This document shows positions 46,021 to 57,900 of a stretch of DNA of 64,000 bases, in pieces. The notes under the pieces are model-generated. The model was not told the origin of the DNA and ran no database searches. It saw nothing but the letters and a program-made list of their open reading frames with translations. Origin of the DNA: Talinum fruticosum (Eukaryota; Streptophyta; Magnoliopsida; Caryophyllales; Talinaceae). The DNA is taken from the NCBI GenBank assembly GCA_021018815.1, contig JAITYX010000122.1:62001-126000 (forward strand), read 5' to 3'. The translations under genes were made by a program, and so were the position numbers. Position 1 is the first letter of the stretch. Each line of letters starts with the position of its first letter.

Positions 46021-46102
46021 TACTATCTCGGTTAAATCACTACCTATAACATCAAATATAAACTAATAACATACAAATGAAAATAATAACACCATTATAG
46101 AC

Positions 46103-46714
46103 TAGGGTCGAGCAACAGGCCGAGCCGGAGAGTCGGGACCGGCCCATTACTATAAAGGGTCGTGGCAGGTCGGAAAAAAAAAAAAGTAAACGGGTCCGGC
46201 CAAATCACGGGTCCGGCCAAATCATGGGCCGCTTGACCTCGACCAGCCCATGACCCGCCCTTTGGCCTGTTATGTTTGACAATAATTCGAATCCTACGAC
46301 AAATTAACCCAATTGAAATTAGGGCAAGTTATGTATGTTCAAGCAACAATTTTTCAAACAAGGATCTAAATTATATCCCAATAGTTCAAAGAAACGAGGA
46401 AGAAAAAGTATATGAAATTAGGGAACCAATAAGCGAAGAGTTGGAGCACCTTATAAATTCAAACAAGCAATCGCAAAACCCTAAGCATGATGCAAAGATC
46501 CGGAAAGAAAATCCCCCTCCCCCACCCCTGGAAAATCGAAAGAGAACACTCGAAGAATAGAGAGAGAAAAAGAGAAGAGAGAGAGAGAAAGGAGGGGATG
46601 GAATACCTTTGCTTGCTGGATTGAGGCTCTAAGCAACGCGAGAGAGAGAGAGACGCTTTTTTTTTTGCCCGACCTTATTTGCCCGATAGGGACCCCGTCT
46701 ATTGGCCAACCCTA
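46103..46714. mobile_element. non-autonomous hAT element, 612 bp
   Basis: Left end CTAGGGTCGAGCAACAGG; right end in reverse complement TAGGGTTGGCCAATAG, a hAT-like TAGGG terminus agreeing at 12 of 16 positions with the left. Flanks ATTATAGA (46095-46102) and ATTATAGT (46715-46722) match at seven of eight bases, the hAT duplication length. Subterminal GGGTCCGGCCAAATCA repeats (46194-46230) and GGCC/CCCG-rich ends also fit hAT. A 94-residue frame inside is not a transposase. It lies just upstream of the MULE relic. Confidence 0.7.
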
Positions 46715-47974
46715 ATTATAGTTATACAAATTATTCCCCTAACTTTTTAAGCCCATATTAACAACATTTTGTCATATTACAACAAATATCGGATCGAAAA
46801 ACTCTTACAAATTACACATTCTTCTCTATTTTCACAACGTTTACATGCAACTTTCGAATTATCAACAATTTACTAGTACAAAAATCATATCACATTCATG
46901 ATGACCTAAAATTATTATCAACAATAATTTCATAAAACAAGTTAAACCCCTAAATTGAAGCTCACAAATTCTAGTATTACACCACAAAATCAGTTTATTA
47001 CAAAAATAGTATCTATAATTCCAATCAACATCACCTACTTTAAGCGTATTTTGCCTCTTGGTCACCTCCAATTTCCTTAATAAACACAACCATTGTGTAG
47101 GACAACCAAAGAAGTAAATATAACCAAACTTATGAGCATGTACAATACAAAACATCCGAGTGAACTACATGCATTCTTAATGCATATACCAACCAACTAA
47201 TGCAAATTAAACATTGAATTTCACGTAATACCATATTTCTCTCATACACATCCCGGGATATCAATAAATATTCTGAAGGATAATCTAAAGCATACATGCA
47301 ATACACACCACCATTTACCCCACAACTCACCTCCCACCAAAACCCAACTCCTACAAGCACCCATCAAAGAAATTCATAAAATACAAAACATTCCCCCTCA
47401 AAAACAACCCACATTTGAAAAATACAAGTCCAAAAACAATAAAGACCCCAATACACATGCAAATTGAAAACCACAACCCCAAAATGTGCCCCACAACTTC
47501 ACAACTAACAAACTCATTCAACAATCAAAACCCTAAAAAATTTGTGCAACTAAAACAAAATTGAACCTATTTTTAAACCAATTATAACCACCACCACCAA
47601 AGCTAAAGAAATCAAAACCAAATAAAATTCGTAACTTACCCAATTTAATTGCGCTTCGTTATTCTACATCACTCGCTGATGCTTCTTCTTCTACTACTTT
47701 TTCTTCTTCATCATCGTTGTGTTTTTCTCCCACCTTCAGCACCTACTTCTTCGTCTTCTTCGTTCATCATCGTGCTCTTGTCTCACCTTCAGCGCCTCTC
47801 TCTCGATCCTTCAATTGTAAACCCACTCAAATGCATTGCCACTAAACTATGAATGAATTTATTTGAAAGTCAACTTCTCATAATACAAATTCAGGTACTT
47901 GACCTTGTCAAATTATATGTACCCTTCTACTTTTGTATGAGACAAAGGGCTATGGAGGATTGTTTCCGGTCCCA
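46715..47974. other. unassigned AT-rich sequence
   Basis: No supported gene. Rich in A/C on the plus strand (47260-47640), with a CTT-rich stretch at 47670-47780. Confidence 0.45.

Positions 47975-48039
<65 letters not shown>
47975..48039. repeat. (AAT)n microsatellite, about 21 units
   Basis: Perfect AAT run. Further short AAT runs occur at 48200-48238. The poly-Ile and poly-Tyr frames across it are artefacts. Confidence 0.95.
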
Positions 48040-48040
<1 letters not shown>

Positions 48041-48120
48041 CTATACTATATATAATAGCAATCTTTTCAAAAAGATGACATGGCGGTCCGGGAGTGAATT
48101 TAGGATTTTCGTCCAATAAG
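48040..48120 (+). mobile_element. Helitron 5' terminus (candidate)
   Basis: TCTATACTATATATAATAGC directly after an A, then 'aaaagatgacatggcg'. Plant Helitrons commonly begin TCTATACTA...AAAGC with a 'tgacatggc' block shortly after, and insert between A and T. I could not identify a 3' end (hairpin plus CTRR), so the extent is unknown. Confidence 0.5.
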
Positions 48121-48242
48121 AAAATAATAATTTATCATCGACAAAAATAGGTTTCCACTCATATATGGACTCTTTTTTTTACTCCCTGCCAAAATAAATA
48201 TAATAATAACAATAATAATAATAATAATAATAATAATATAAT

Positions 48243-48965
48243 TTTTCAGAAAAATTAAAAAAATTAAAAATAATAAAATAAAAATATAATCTTAAACAAA
48301 AAGTTAAACAAATAATAAAATACACTAAAAAAATAAAATAAATAATTAAATTACTAAAATATTAAATTATTTTCTGAACCTAATAGCCTAAAACCTAAAA
48401 TAAAAATGAAAAAACTAAATTTATAAATTTATTAAATTAAAAACATGCTTTAACCTAAATTAGTAAATAAGTCTGAAAAATTATCAAATCAGTTATATAT
48501 TATAAAATTATCTAATCATAATATAAAAATTAAATAATAATTAATCATTCTAATTAATTCATAAAAATATAAAACAGAAAATAAAAACAAAACTAAGTAG
48601 AAAATTAATAAATAACAAATATACAAAATTATATAACAAATTAAATCAAAAATCTGAAAAAATATAAAAGTAACCTAAAATCCAAAAATATTTTTTTATA
48701 GTTTTCTAGAAAAATTAAACAGAATTAAAAATAGTGAAATAAAAATATAATCTTAAACATAAAGTAAAACAAATAATAAACTGCACTAAGTAAATGAAAA
48801 AATAAATAATTAAATTACCAGAATATTAAAATTATTTTTGGACCTGAATATATCCTAAACACTTAAAATCAAAATGAAAAAACAAAATTATAAATTTATT
48901 AAATTAAAGACCTACTTTAACCTAAATTAGAAAAAAATCTAAAAGATTATCAAATCAGTTATAAA
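48243..48965. repeat. two direct copies of a 250 bp A-rich unit
   Basis: About 48243-48495 and 48704-48965 share order and wording ('aaaaatataatcttaaaca', 'aaataaataattaaattac', 'ataaatttattaaattaaa', 'aacctaaattag', 'attatcaaatcagttata') with small indels, separated by about 210 bp. Confidence 0.75.
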
Positions 48966-51062
48966 AAGTAAGAAAATTAATACTAATAGATTAAAAAGAC
49001 TCTAACTAAACCCTATAATAATATAAAAATAAAATTAACCGAAGAAGAATAATGTTATTTTAACTTCTAACAAACTGACTAAAAAATAACAAAAACGAAT
49101 AGAAAAGTAATCTGAAAATTAAAATATATTAAGACATAAAATAAAATTAATATATATAATTATGTATTTATTTATTTAGGGTTTGGTTTGTGTATTAGTT
49201 CTCATTTATTTTTATGTAAATTGATATGCAATATTATTTTGGGCATGAAATATAATAATTTTGTCTAACATTATTAATTTTTCATTATTGATGGTGTTTT
49301 TTTACTTAGAGCCATAAAATTGTATTAGTTCAAAATATATTTATTATAAGATTTTTTAAAATAAAATGAATAGGAGCATGTTATAAAAATAATATTTAAA
49401 TATTTAACTATCCGAGGAAGTAATTTAGTTATTACATTCATCCTATGTAAGAATGATTTAATAAACCTTAAGAAATCATAAATTAATATAATAAAAATAT
49501 AACAATTATATGTATACTTGATATTAATAATTAAAAATGCCTACAAGATAGAAAGTTATGATTCAAATATGTTTTGGAATAAAATGTAATGAATAAAAAG
49601 TTATGAATTATATTGATTCGGATCGTAATTTGTGCACTTTAAGTTTTTAATTTGTGTTATGTTTAAAGGATTGCAAACTTAATATGCTAACTTCTATTAA
49701 ACCCATATGACTTCGAATAAATTCATTTGTCTCAAAATTTTTGCACAAGATACGAGATCATTTTTTTGTTACAATTATAGTTTATTTTAATTTCTTCCTA
49801 ACATGTCTATCCGTGACTTATTATTGATAAACATATTTAAATCATATCTTTTACTATTGTAAGTTTTCTAAATTATTAAAAGATGAGTATTTTGTCATCA
49901 AACCTCCCCGCCATCTTGAAATAGAATTTCATGTTACTCTTATTGTGTTAATTAATTGAGAGGAAGAGTTGTGTCTCGAGGGAAGCAATTGGTTGTTAAT
50001 CGAGTAAAACATGTATTTATAAAACATCAATTTTATCAATATTTTTGCCCCATTGATTCACTACTAAAATCGCGATCAATTTTCAATATAAGTACAAAAC
50101 ACATATGATTTTATTATCCTACGTCGCGAATTGAACTATCATACCCTTTACTATGATACAAATTACCTATTATTGTTAAATATATTTGGATCACTTCTAT
50201 CATATAATATTTTTCACTATTAATCTCACTATAAGTAGTTATTATATGTTTAATTATCTTTGTATGCAGAGGTAGGTAAGAATGGATAAATCATTATATT
50301 CACCTTATAATTTTAAAAATGAGATCCCATTATGGGTATATGTATACTTTTTAAGAGTTCGTTTAATATTTAAGTCAATGATATTTTAGTAGGTTGGTTG
50401 CATATAAATATTTATAATTATCTATGCGTCTATTAAGTTAAATTAGTATTGACTTTGTAGAGAGTTATAAGTTATAAGTTTAATATCCTTTTATTGATTT
50501 GATGTACTTTGTGTTGTAATATTAATTTGTGACATAATGATATTTATTGTCATCTATAGGTTATCTAACTCAATCTCTACCAATCATATATTATTCATTT
50601 TCCTATTAATATTTACCTTTTGATAACCAAACATATTGTTACACTATTGCTATAACTCGTATAAGTTAAGATTATTTAAATTGTTTGATTCTTATAGGGG
50701 TTTGGCTTCTTAATATTCCAACGAGTATAATATTAAAACATTGATGATATTTTTTAACATTTTTTTATTTAATATTTTAGATTAGTTATTTATTCTTTTG
50801 AAATTTAGAATGATTCTAAGATGAATGTGTGTAGGGCTCTAATGATTTTTATGTGTCGGGTTCGATAACTTTGATGAGTCACGAAAGCGTTTTCTTTATG
50901 AGGGGATAACATGTACAAGAATGTTGTTGAAAGTGAAATCGTTCAATCAAATTAAATGATCGAAAAAAGAAACTCACAAGTACAATATTGGTCCGCAATT
51001 TAATAATTTCTTAAATTATGCATTATATAACATTGTTCAGTGCATAGCACGAGTCCAGACTT
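48966..51062. other. AT-rich intergenic sequence
   Basis: Strongly AT-rich with no open frame or known repeat that I can support. It may be the interior of the Helitron beginning at 48040. Confidence 0.45.
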
Positions 51063-51490
51063 AGTAAATCATTCTTGTTTCTTGGACGTGAATTGTATGA
51101 CTTTTGCGTAGTATTTTTCTCGTCGGATCACCATCAAGTTTAACCACTTTTAACTCATCGAAAAGCAAACATGGACGGTACTTCGAACACTTCCAAGGCC
51201 AAATTTATTACATTCGGCGATTCCTCCTTTTAATTTGGCTGAAAGGTGAATTTTATTCGATTTGGAGAATTTAACTTTTGTAAGAAAGGAAAATTAAGTA
51301 CACAATATGACAAATTAAGTCGGACCTATTACCAAATCTCCAAAAAAGAGTCAAACAAATACGAATCACCATTCATATCTACCAAATTAGCTTCCCGTGA
51401 GTCTAAGGTGGTTAAAATGAATGATGGTTGAGAATAAAATATCCCCTAAAAATCATACTGCTCACGTCCAAGAAACAAGAATGATTTACT
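51063..51490. mobile_element. foldback element (MITE-like), 428 bp
   Basis: Perfect 29 bp inverted termini: AGTAAATCATTCTTGTTTCT at 51063 continues GGACGTGA and is repeated inverted at 51461-51490. Complementarity continues imperfectly inward for well over 100 bp per arm (for example CACCATCAAGTTTAACCAC against the reverse of the 51400-51430 segment), so almost the whole unit could fold into one hairpin. No clean target duplication was identified. It lies about 470 bp beyond the KTN80 stop codon. Confidence 0.75.
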
Positions 51491-51963
51491 TTCGTCTAAT
51501 TGCCCCAAAAGTTGGTTTATTTTCATCAAATTTTCCTAATAATAATAGATCTCCAAACAAAGATCTCAATGGATGAAGTCTAAACAACTGCAGCAATGAG
51601 CCAAAATGAAAATATGCATCTCTTTTCTTTCATTTAATTGTGTAATACGTAGAGATATGTAAGATATACAGACATGAGACACTTACACAGAATTAACATT
51701 AAGAATCACAGAAACTGATCTCCAACTAGAAAGAATTACAATACATGAACATTATGGGCATCACCAAATGAAGTATGAACCGGCTCCATTAACTAGACTA
51801 GTTGAATAATTAGGAGCTCTGATCCATGGTCTTGACTCTAGAGAGAGAGAGTGCGAGAGAGAATTGCAAAAAGCAGAAAACGGTGGCTGGAAACCATCTC
51901 AATTTCCGACTTGTTGCAGCAATACAATGAACCACCTGCATACTCAAAACTAGTTTACTCAAG
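51491..51963 (-). other. 3' flank and probable 3' UTR of KTN80
   Basis: Sequence downstream of the stop codon at 51964. A GA microsatellite lies at 51840-51862. The polyadenylation site was not fixed. Confidence 0.4.
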
Positions 51964-54900
51964 TTATATGTTTTGGTCCTGAAGAACCAGACTCAATTCC
52001 AGAGCAGATTTAGCAAGGGAGCCGCCTCTCCTGTCCACCAAAAAACAGTAGGCATTGCATTAGCTTCAACAGTCAAAAGAGTAGGTTTTCAAATGCCTGA
52101 AGCGAGTTTGTTTTTTTTTTTTTTTTGGGGGGGTGGAGGGGAGGATGCAACGAGAAGAAACTAGAGGCCTCGCTTAGAATTTCTTCTCCCTTGGTATACT
52201 TGGTCCTATGTTCGATTTCCCCTTCCCTATTTAAGTGTCTCATAGTGGTCTTAGTTCTCAATATGATTCACAATGATTAATTATAGTTGGATTACATTTA
52301 TACTCCACTTATTGATCTTAACTACACTACTTGTGAAATTTGCTTGCAACTATCTTTTGGTTTGGTCAACTAAGAGCTCCTCTCCTCCACCACATTCTCG
52401 AGAGTTAGACCACCAGGAACAACCTCCACGGTAGTTTGGATGGTCAGGGAAAAGGCTATGCAAATGTAAATTTTGGCGAACCAACCAAAGATGGGATTTT
52501 CTCTGGGCATTGTAGATCCCCAAAATGGTTATAGGATGGTATTTCCTTGGAAAGACCACCATTAAGGGCAATCATGAAAACACAATCAAAACAAGTAAGA
52601 ATCTGCTGCCTTATTGACCATGAGAGAAAACAGCACCAGAGAAAACTATAACAATGCCCTGAGCAGGTGATACAATAACCCATTCAAATATGCACGCGAA
52701 AAGACCAAGGAATAACAAATAACTCATTCAGAATTAAGTCCCAATTAACAAAACCATCAGATTAATAACCTTGCAAGGGTGGGAAGAACTGCTTGGATTT
52801 GCTGCAGCTGTCCAAAGCACTGTCTGCAGCTCTCAATTCTGTCGAGTTTAAAGGATCCAGATGCATTCACATTAGAGACTGATAGCCTATTTATGCAATG
52901 TAATTTCAAATTACAGAGGGGCTAGAGAAGTGGTGGAGTGTGTACCTTTGTTCCTGATGAAGATCAACCCCAACAGTGGGCGGTGCTGAGATTGTCGAGC
53001 GAATTGTCAACCCAAATGCCGCAACAAGTTTGAGTAACATCTCCAAAGACATTTTCACATGCCTGCAAATTATGAATACTATTAATCCCATCCAAAATGG
53101 ATTCAACATTGTAAGTTTTACTATATATCCATTCCCTTGCAACTATTTAATTTTCCGTAAATGTTCTTATTATGGTCTTCAAAACCTAAGGAATCTTCTC
53201 CACATATTTATACTACTGAAGTCGTAAGGCAGCACAAATTTTGGAACACAGATCCCACCAGATGCAAGATCATCCCATCCCCCTGTATTTTCTCAGAGAG
53301 CAAGGGAGGATTTCACGAAAATAAATAGAAACTAGTATAAGCATATAGAATGTATTCCCCAGAAGTGTCAAATCCTCATGTAGGAGACCAGGACAAGTCT
53401 GATGACTTCAAGAGAAACTGCACGTCAGTTGAGAGTCTCTTGTTCCTGGATCTTCTAGCAGATAATTGTATTCTTTTGACACCACGCATAATCACATATG
53501 ACATAATCACCTTTCCATCTTGCTATCCAGTAGACCCACCAGCATCGGCAACATACAAGAAAACAAGTCCATGGTAACAATATCCATCTTCTCCATAAGA
53601 ACACTAATCACATCAGCCTGGACCTGAACCAGAGGGGTAGGAAGGAAAGAATGATTAGACAAGCTCGTGTATCGAATTGAAATGAAAAACCCATAAGTGC
53701 ATTATCTGAGAAGCACAGTACTCACAGAATGATCAGGTAACTTCTTGAGTGCATTGATGGCACCCTTAACGTCATTCCGCTCCCATAAGTGCCGTACCAT
53801 CTGAGAGTCCATTCAAGTAAATCACATAAATTTCAATAATGGTTTTAGGAAAACCTAACGCCCACAAGGTCAGTAGTAATAATGAGACTCGGAACATAAA
53901 TGTACAAATGTTTTCCAGACCTAGCAGAGAAAGCAGACTTCATAGGTCAGTATGCCTAGATGAAGTTATCATAAGCATTGGAGAGTGATTCTCCATGTCA
54001 GGCTGCTTTACGCAAGAATGTAGCCAGAATGCAGAAACAATAACATAACTTCTGGGTTCAGGGAAATCAAGCAGTTTATGATTTCCACCAGAGTGAACAA
54101 GAAAATTACCTGTAACTTTGTGAGGCGGGAACGAAGGCCACTTAGTAGAACATCATGATTTTGCATCAGATCTTCAATAATGTTGACATCACTCACAGAT
54201 GGCAACTCTCTTCCAGAGACTTGAGGTTCTTCTTTCTGTTAGTCACAAGCCGTACAGTTAATATAAGACACCATTGGATTGAGAGGAGAAGGTTCTCATT
54301 CCACTAAATTTTAGTCATGGTTTAGTTAATAGAATGATTTTAGAATGGACACTCTATTTGTCTATATGTATGTATGCACTAATTCTTTTCAGAACATATA
54401 TCTCCATAAGAACATTACTACACATCGACTCATGGGACCAGCATCTGATTTAAGACAACTGCAGAGTAACTGTTCAAATCATGATGCTTATCTATATTTT
54501 ATATCTATTGTCAGTAACAATGCAAATATCCAACACTCCAATAGTCTCAAAAAAAGACCATTATTGATCTGATGATAAGATAGGCAAATGTAAGAAATGT
54601 TCATTCTAAAATAGAAAATAGGCAGGCAAACCATCTTAAGAACAAGTGAGAGAAAAATAAAACTTGATAAGATAGGAAAATCTAAGAAAGCATCCTAGAC
54701 ATTCTCTTTACATTGTAAGTCATCTGAAATACATGATAATAATCCTTGATTCCTTGGTCACAACAAATGCTACATTAATAGGGGATAAAAAGACAATTGA
54801 ATCTAAGACGCCTTAACACCAAAAAGTTGGTGATACTCTCATATTAAATTTTCCCTTCTCTATCCTCTACAATGATTTGAGTTGGTAAAAAATAAAAATA

Positions 54901-57900
54901 AAAAAATAAAAAAATAAAAAGGATGATGTTTGTAAGTTTTAGAGGAACCCATTTTCAATGCATCAGGTGGCTTTGTATATTTTAGGACAATCTATTCAAA
55001 GCAGGAAATTATCAAATTCGTGCTGGCTATCCTCTGACACTGTATTACCCAATTTAAATGTTTGAATATGTTGTTGAAACTTTTTCAGTGCAAGAGACTG
55101 ATGCTCATGGCACCCTAGTATCAGTCACTCCCCAAAAGATGTAGATACTTCCTGGTGTAAGTTATAGAAGCAATAGTTGGATAAGCAACATTTAGATCAT
55201 ATAATAGGAGAAAACCTACTAGCATGGTAGAGCTCTTGATCCTATCGGCAATCACTTCAGGGGATGCACTGGTCGTCATTTGATCTTCGGAACTACGAAA
55301 TCTCCCTCTTCTTTCGAATTTCTCAACAAGAGAGCGTGTCCTTCCATGAGCAACTACCACTGTAGAAAATAAAGACAATAATTAGCCACATTTCATTATC
55401 TAAATGTATAACTTCGACAACTAAATTTCATACCTCCATTGACCATTTTCACTTTTCGTGTCTCTTTAGAGTCTGCGGTATCATCAACTGCATAAAGAAA
55501 TCATAAAACAAAAGAAGGAAACCAAGCATTATAAAAATGAGTGAACAAGGTAACAGCAGAAAAGAAAACAAAGGCAGAAACAGCATCTCCTTCTCCGCTC
55601 TCTTTGTGCATAAGCGGGTAGCCAGCAGACACTGAGATGATGTGATGCCAAACCAAAAAAATTTTTTTTTTGGGGGGGCCTGCAAAAGGAAAATGCATGC
55701 AATACTACTAAAACCAACTTCATAAAAGGTCCAAAAACACATATTAGTAAAAAAGACAACAGATATAATATAGATGTAGTAAACAAATCCGGCTTCATAA
55801 GAAGCAAGTGTACATTGCCATCCATCCAACTAGAAATAATGGCGAGAGGTGAGACCTTACCATTTAGCAGATTAGAGGATATTGCAGCAGAGGGATTTGT
55901 TTCAGACTTCTCCTCAACACTCCTCAAAGAAGAATTCTTATCTTCAACCAAATCCTTAGCTCCTGCTTCTTCCACAAGCTTATCGAAAGAATTCACATCT
56001 CCCATACCTAATTCATACTTGCAACTTGATGCCCTCCTCATGTGTGCTGCCTTGATAGACATTCCACTTCCGTGTGTAGCAGGAGCAAGAGACTCTCTTC
56101 TTGGACTGGAAAAATTTTTGCTACCTGAGCTGTCTCTTGGAACAAAGCTTGGCACAAGAAAGGACCTGCCTTGAGCATTGGATTTTGCAGGGGTACCAAT
56201 GGAAGCATTTTGCTTCCTTGCTGATAGTCTGTTGGCTTCCTTTGAGTCAGACCGTGATGCTATTTTTGTAGCACTAAGTGATGCAACTTTTTGGGCATTG
56301 ATTGGTTTCTCATCTGAAACATTCAAAAACTTGAAACTTAGATAAGAAAACTGCAATGTCGTAGGTAGTCACAAGAATTAGGAGAGAAGGCATATGGACG
56401 AAAAACAGGTGAATAAAGAAGCAACTTAATAAGAATTCCAAGAATATAGCTGCTAATCTTATAGCTCTATAGGCAACCAAGTACAAAGCACCAGGTCCAC
56501 TGGGTATGGTCAGAGTAGTGATGCACATGATTTTTCAAGTGGATCAATACCAAAATAAGCTCAAATCGAGCAAGTCCTTCTCTACAGCCAAAAAACCTAC
56601 TTTCTAGGACGTGAGTTATTGTCTCATGCTATAATTACAGCATTTCAGTGATCAAGGGCATGCCATTCATTCAATGATTGGCATGATATATAAATTGTGA
56701 TCCTGAATCGAACCAGGAGACACTGAAATAACAGAAAAACAATATGACTAAAATATAAACAATCATGCACATATAAGGCCTTAAATGACTCACGCAACAT
56801 GTATAACAACTGAACATTTACACAAGTTGCAGCAATTGCATCTTGCAAAGTTAAAATAGGAAACACAAATACAACTAAAAAGGAGCAAAACCAAAAAAAT
56901 ACATTTTCTTCCCCATGAAAAGGGAACAAAGGTATTCAAATTGGACAGGGGAAAAAATAGAAATGCAATCCAAAGAGAGATTTTTCTATGATGTTAGAAC
57001 CCTTAAGAGGAAAGAATTACTTTTTAATCAAGTCCATTTAATTATCAATATTCCTCAACTCAGCTACATTTTGAGAACATACAAGATCCTATTGCTTACC
57101 ATATTGTCCAGATTCACAGAAATAAAGATCCCAGACAAAGAAAGCCAGCTAGAAACTACTTAATATGGACCACTATTTTTACAAACTTTTAACCATAGAA
57201 GTAGCCATTGTTAAATGAATAACAGAGAAACTTTGCAACATCAGAAATCAGGGTGGAGATGACTCTTACAGTCCACATATATATTCTTGATTTCTTTAGA
57301 GTCAACATCTGGGGATGTGGCACGCAAGCCTGAAGATGACCTCACAGCCGATCCCACTTTTTCTGCAGACTGCCTTTCTCGCATCTCAACCTTCAGCTCA
57401 GTAGGGCTACTGTCCACAGATGTATCGCCAGTCCCATATGGTGCAATACGCTGTATAGAGAATTTTAAAACATAAGGTCTCAGAAATTTATTTATAAAAT
57501 GTTACAATTGCACAAGTGAATGCATGTGTCCGTGTATTAACTCAGTCCACAAGAAGTGAAAAACATACAGCCAGATCAGCCACCCAAACTCCAACAGAGT
57601 TACGATAATACTGAGCAACCAATGGCTTTTCCTTCATGAATTGTGAGGTCACCCAAAGTTGACCATCCCGCATCAATCGTATCATGGCAAATTACAGGCT
57701 CCCATGAATAAACCTGCAGAACAAGAATCCAAGAACATAAGCAAGTCGTTCAATAACCAAATTATCCCATAAGAAGTTCATTGGATGCTACTCAAACCTT
57801 CAGGTTATTGTCATATCCAGAAAAGAGGGTCCTCCCATCAGGATGAAAGGCCATTGCACGCACTCCTGTAGCCTAAGTGACAGGAATAATTATCAAAAAG

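Noticed and set aside
47853..48119. poly-isoleucine and poly-tyrosine frames
   Set aside because: Translations of the AAT microsatellite.
53350..53577. additional KTN80 exon
   Set aside because: Exons 53623-53511 and 53062-52946 join in phase and continue the con80 domain; the sequence between them translates to nothing conserved and is intron.
55529..56356. 275-residue minus-strand open frame
   Set aside because: It is KTN80 exon 10 (56313-55861) read through into its flanking introns, not a separate gene.
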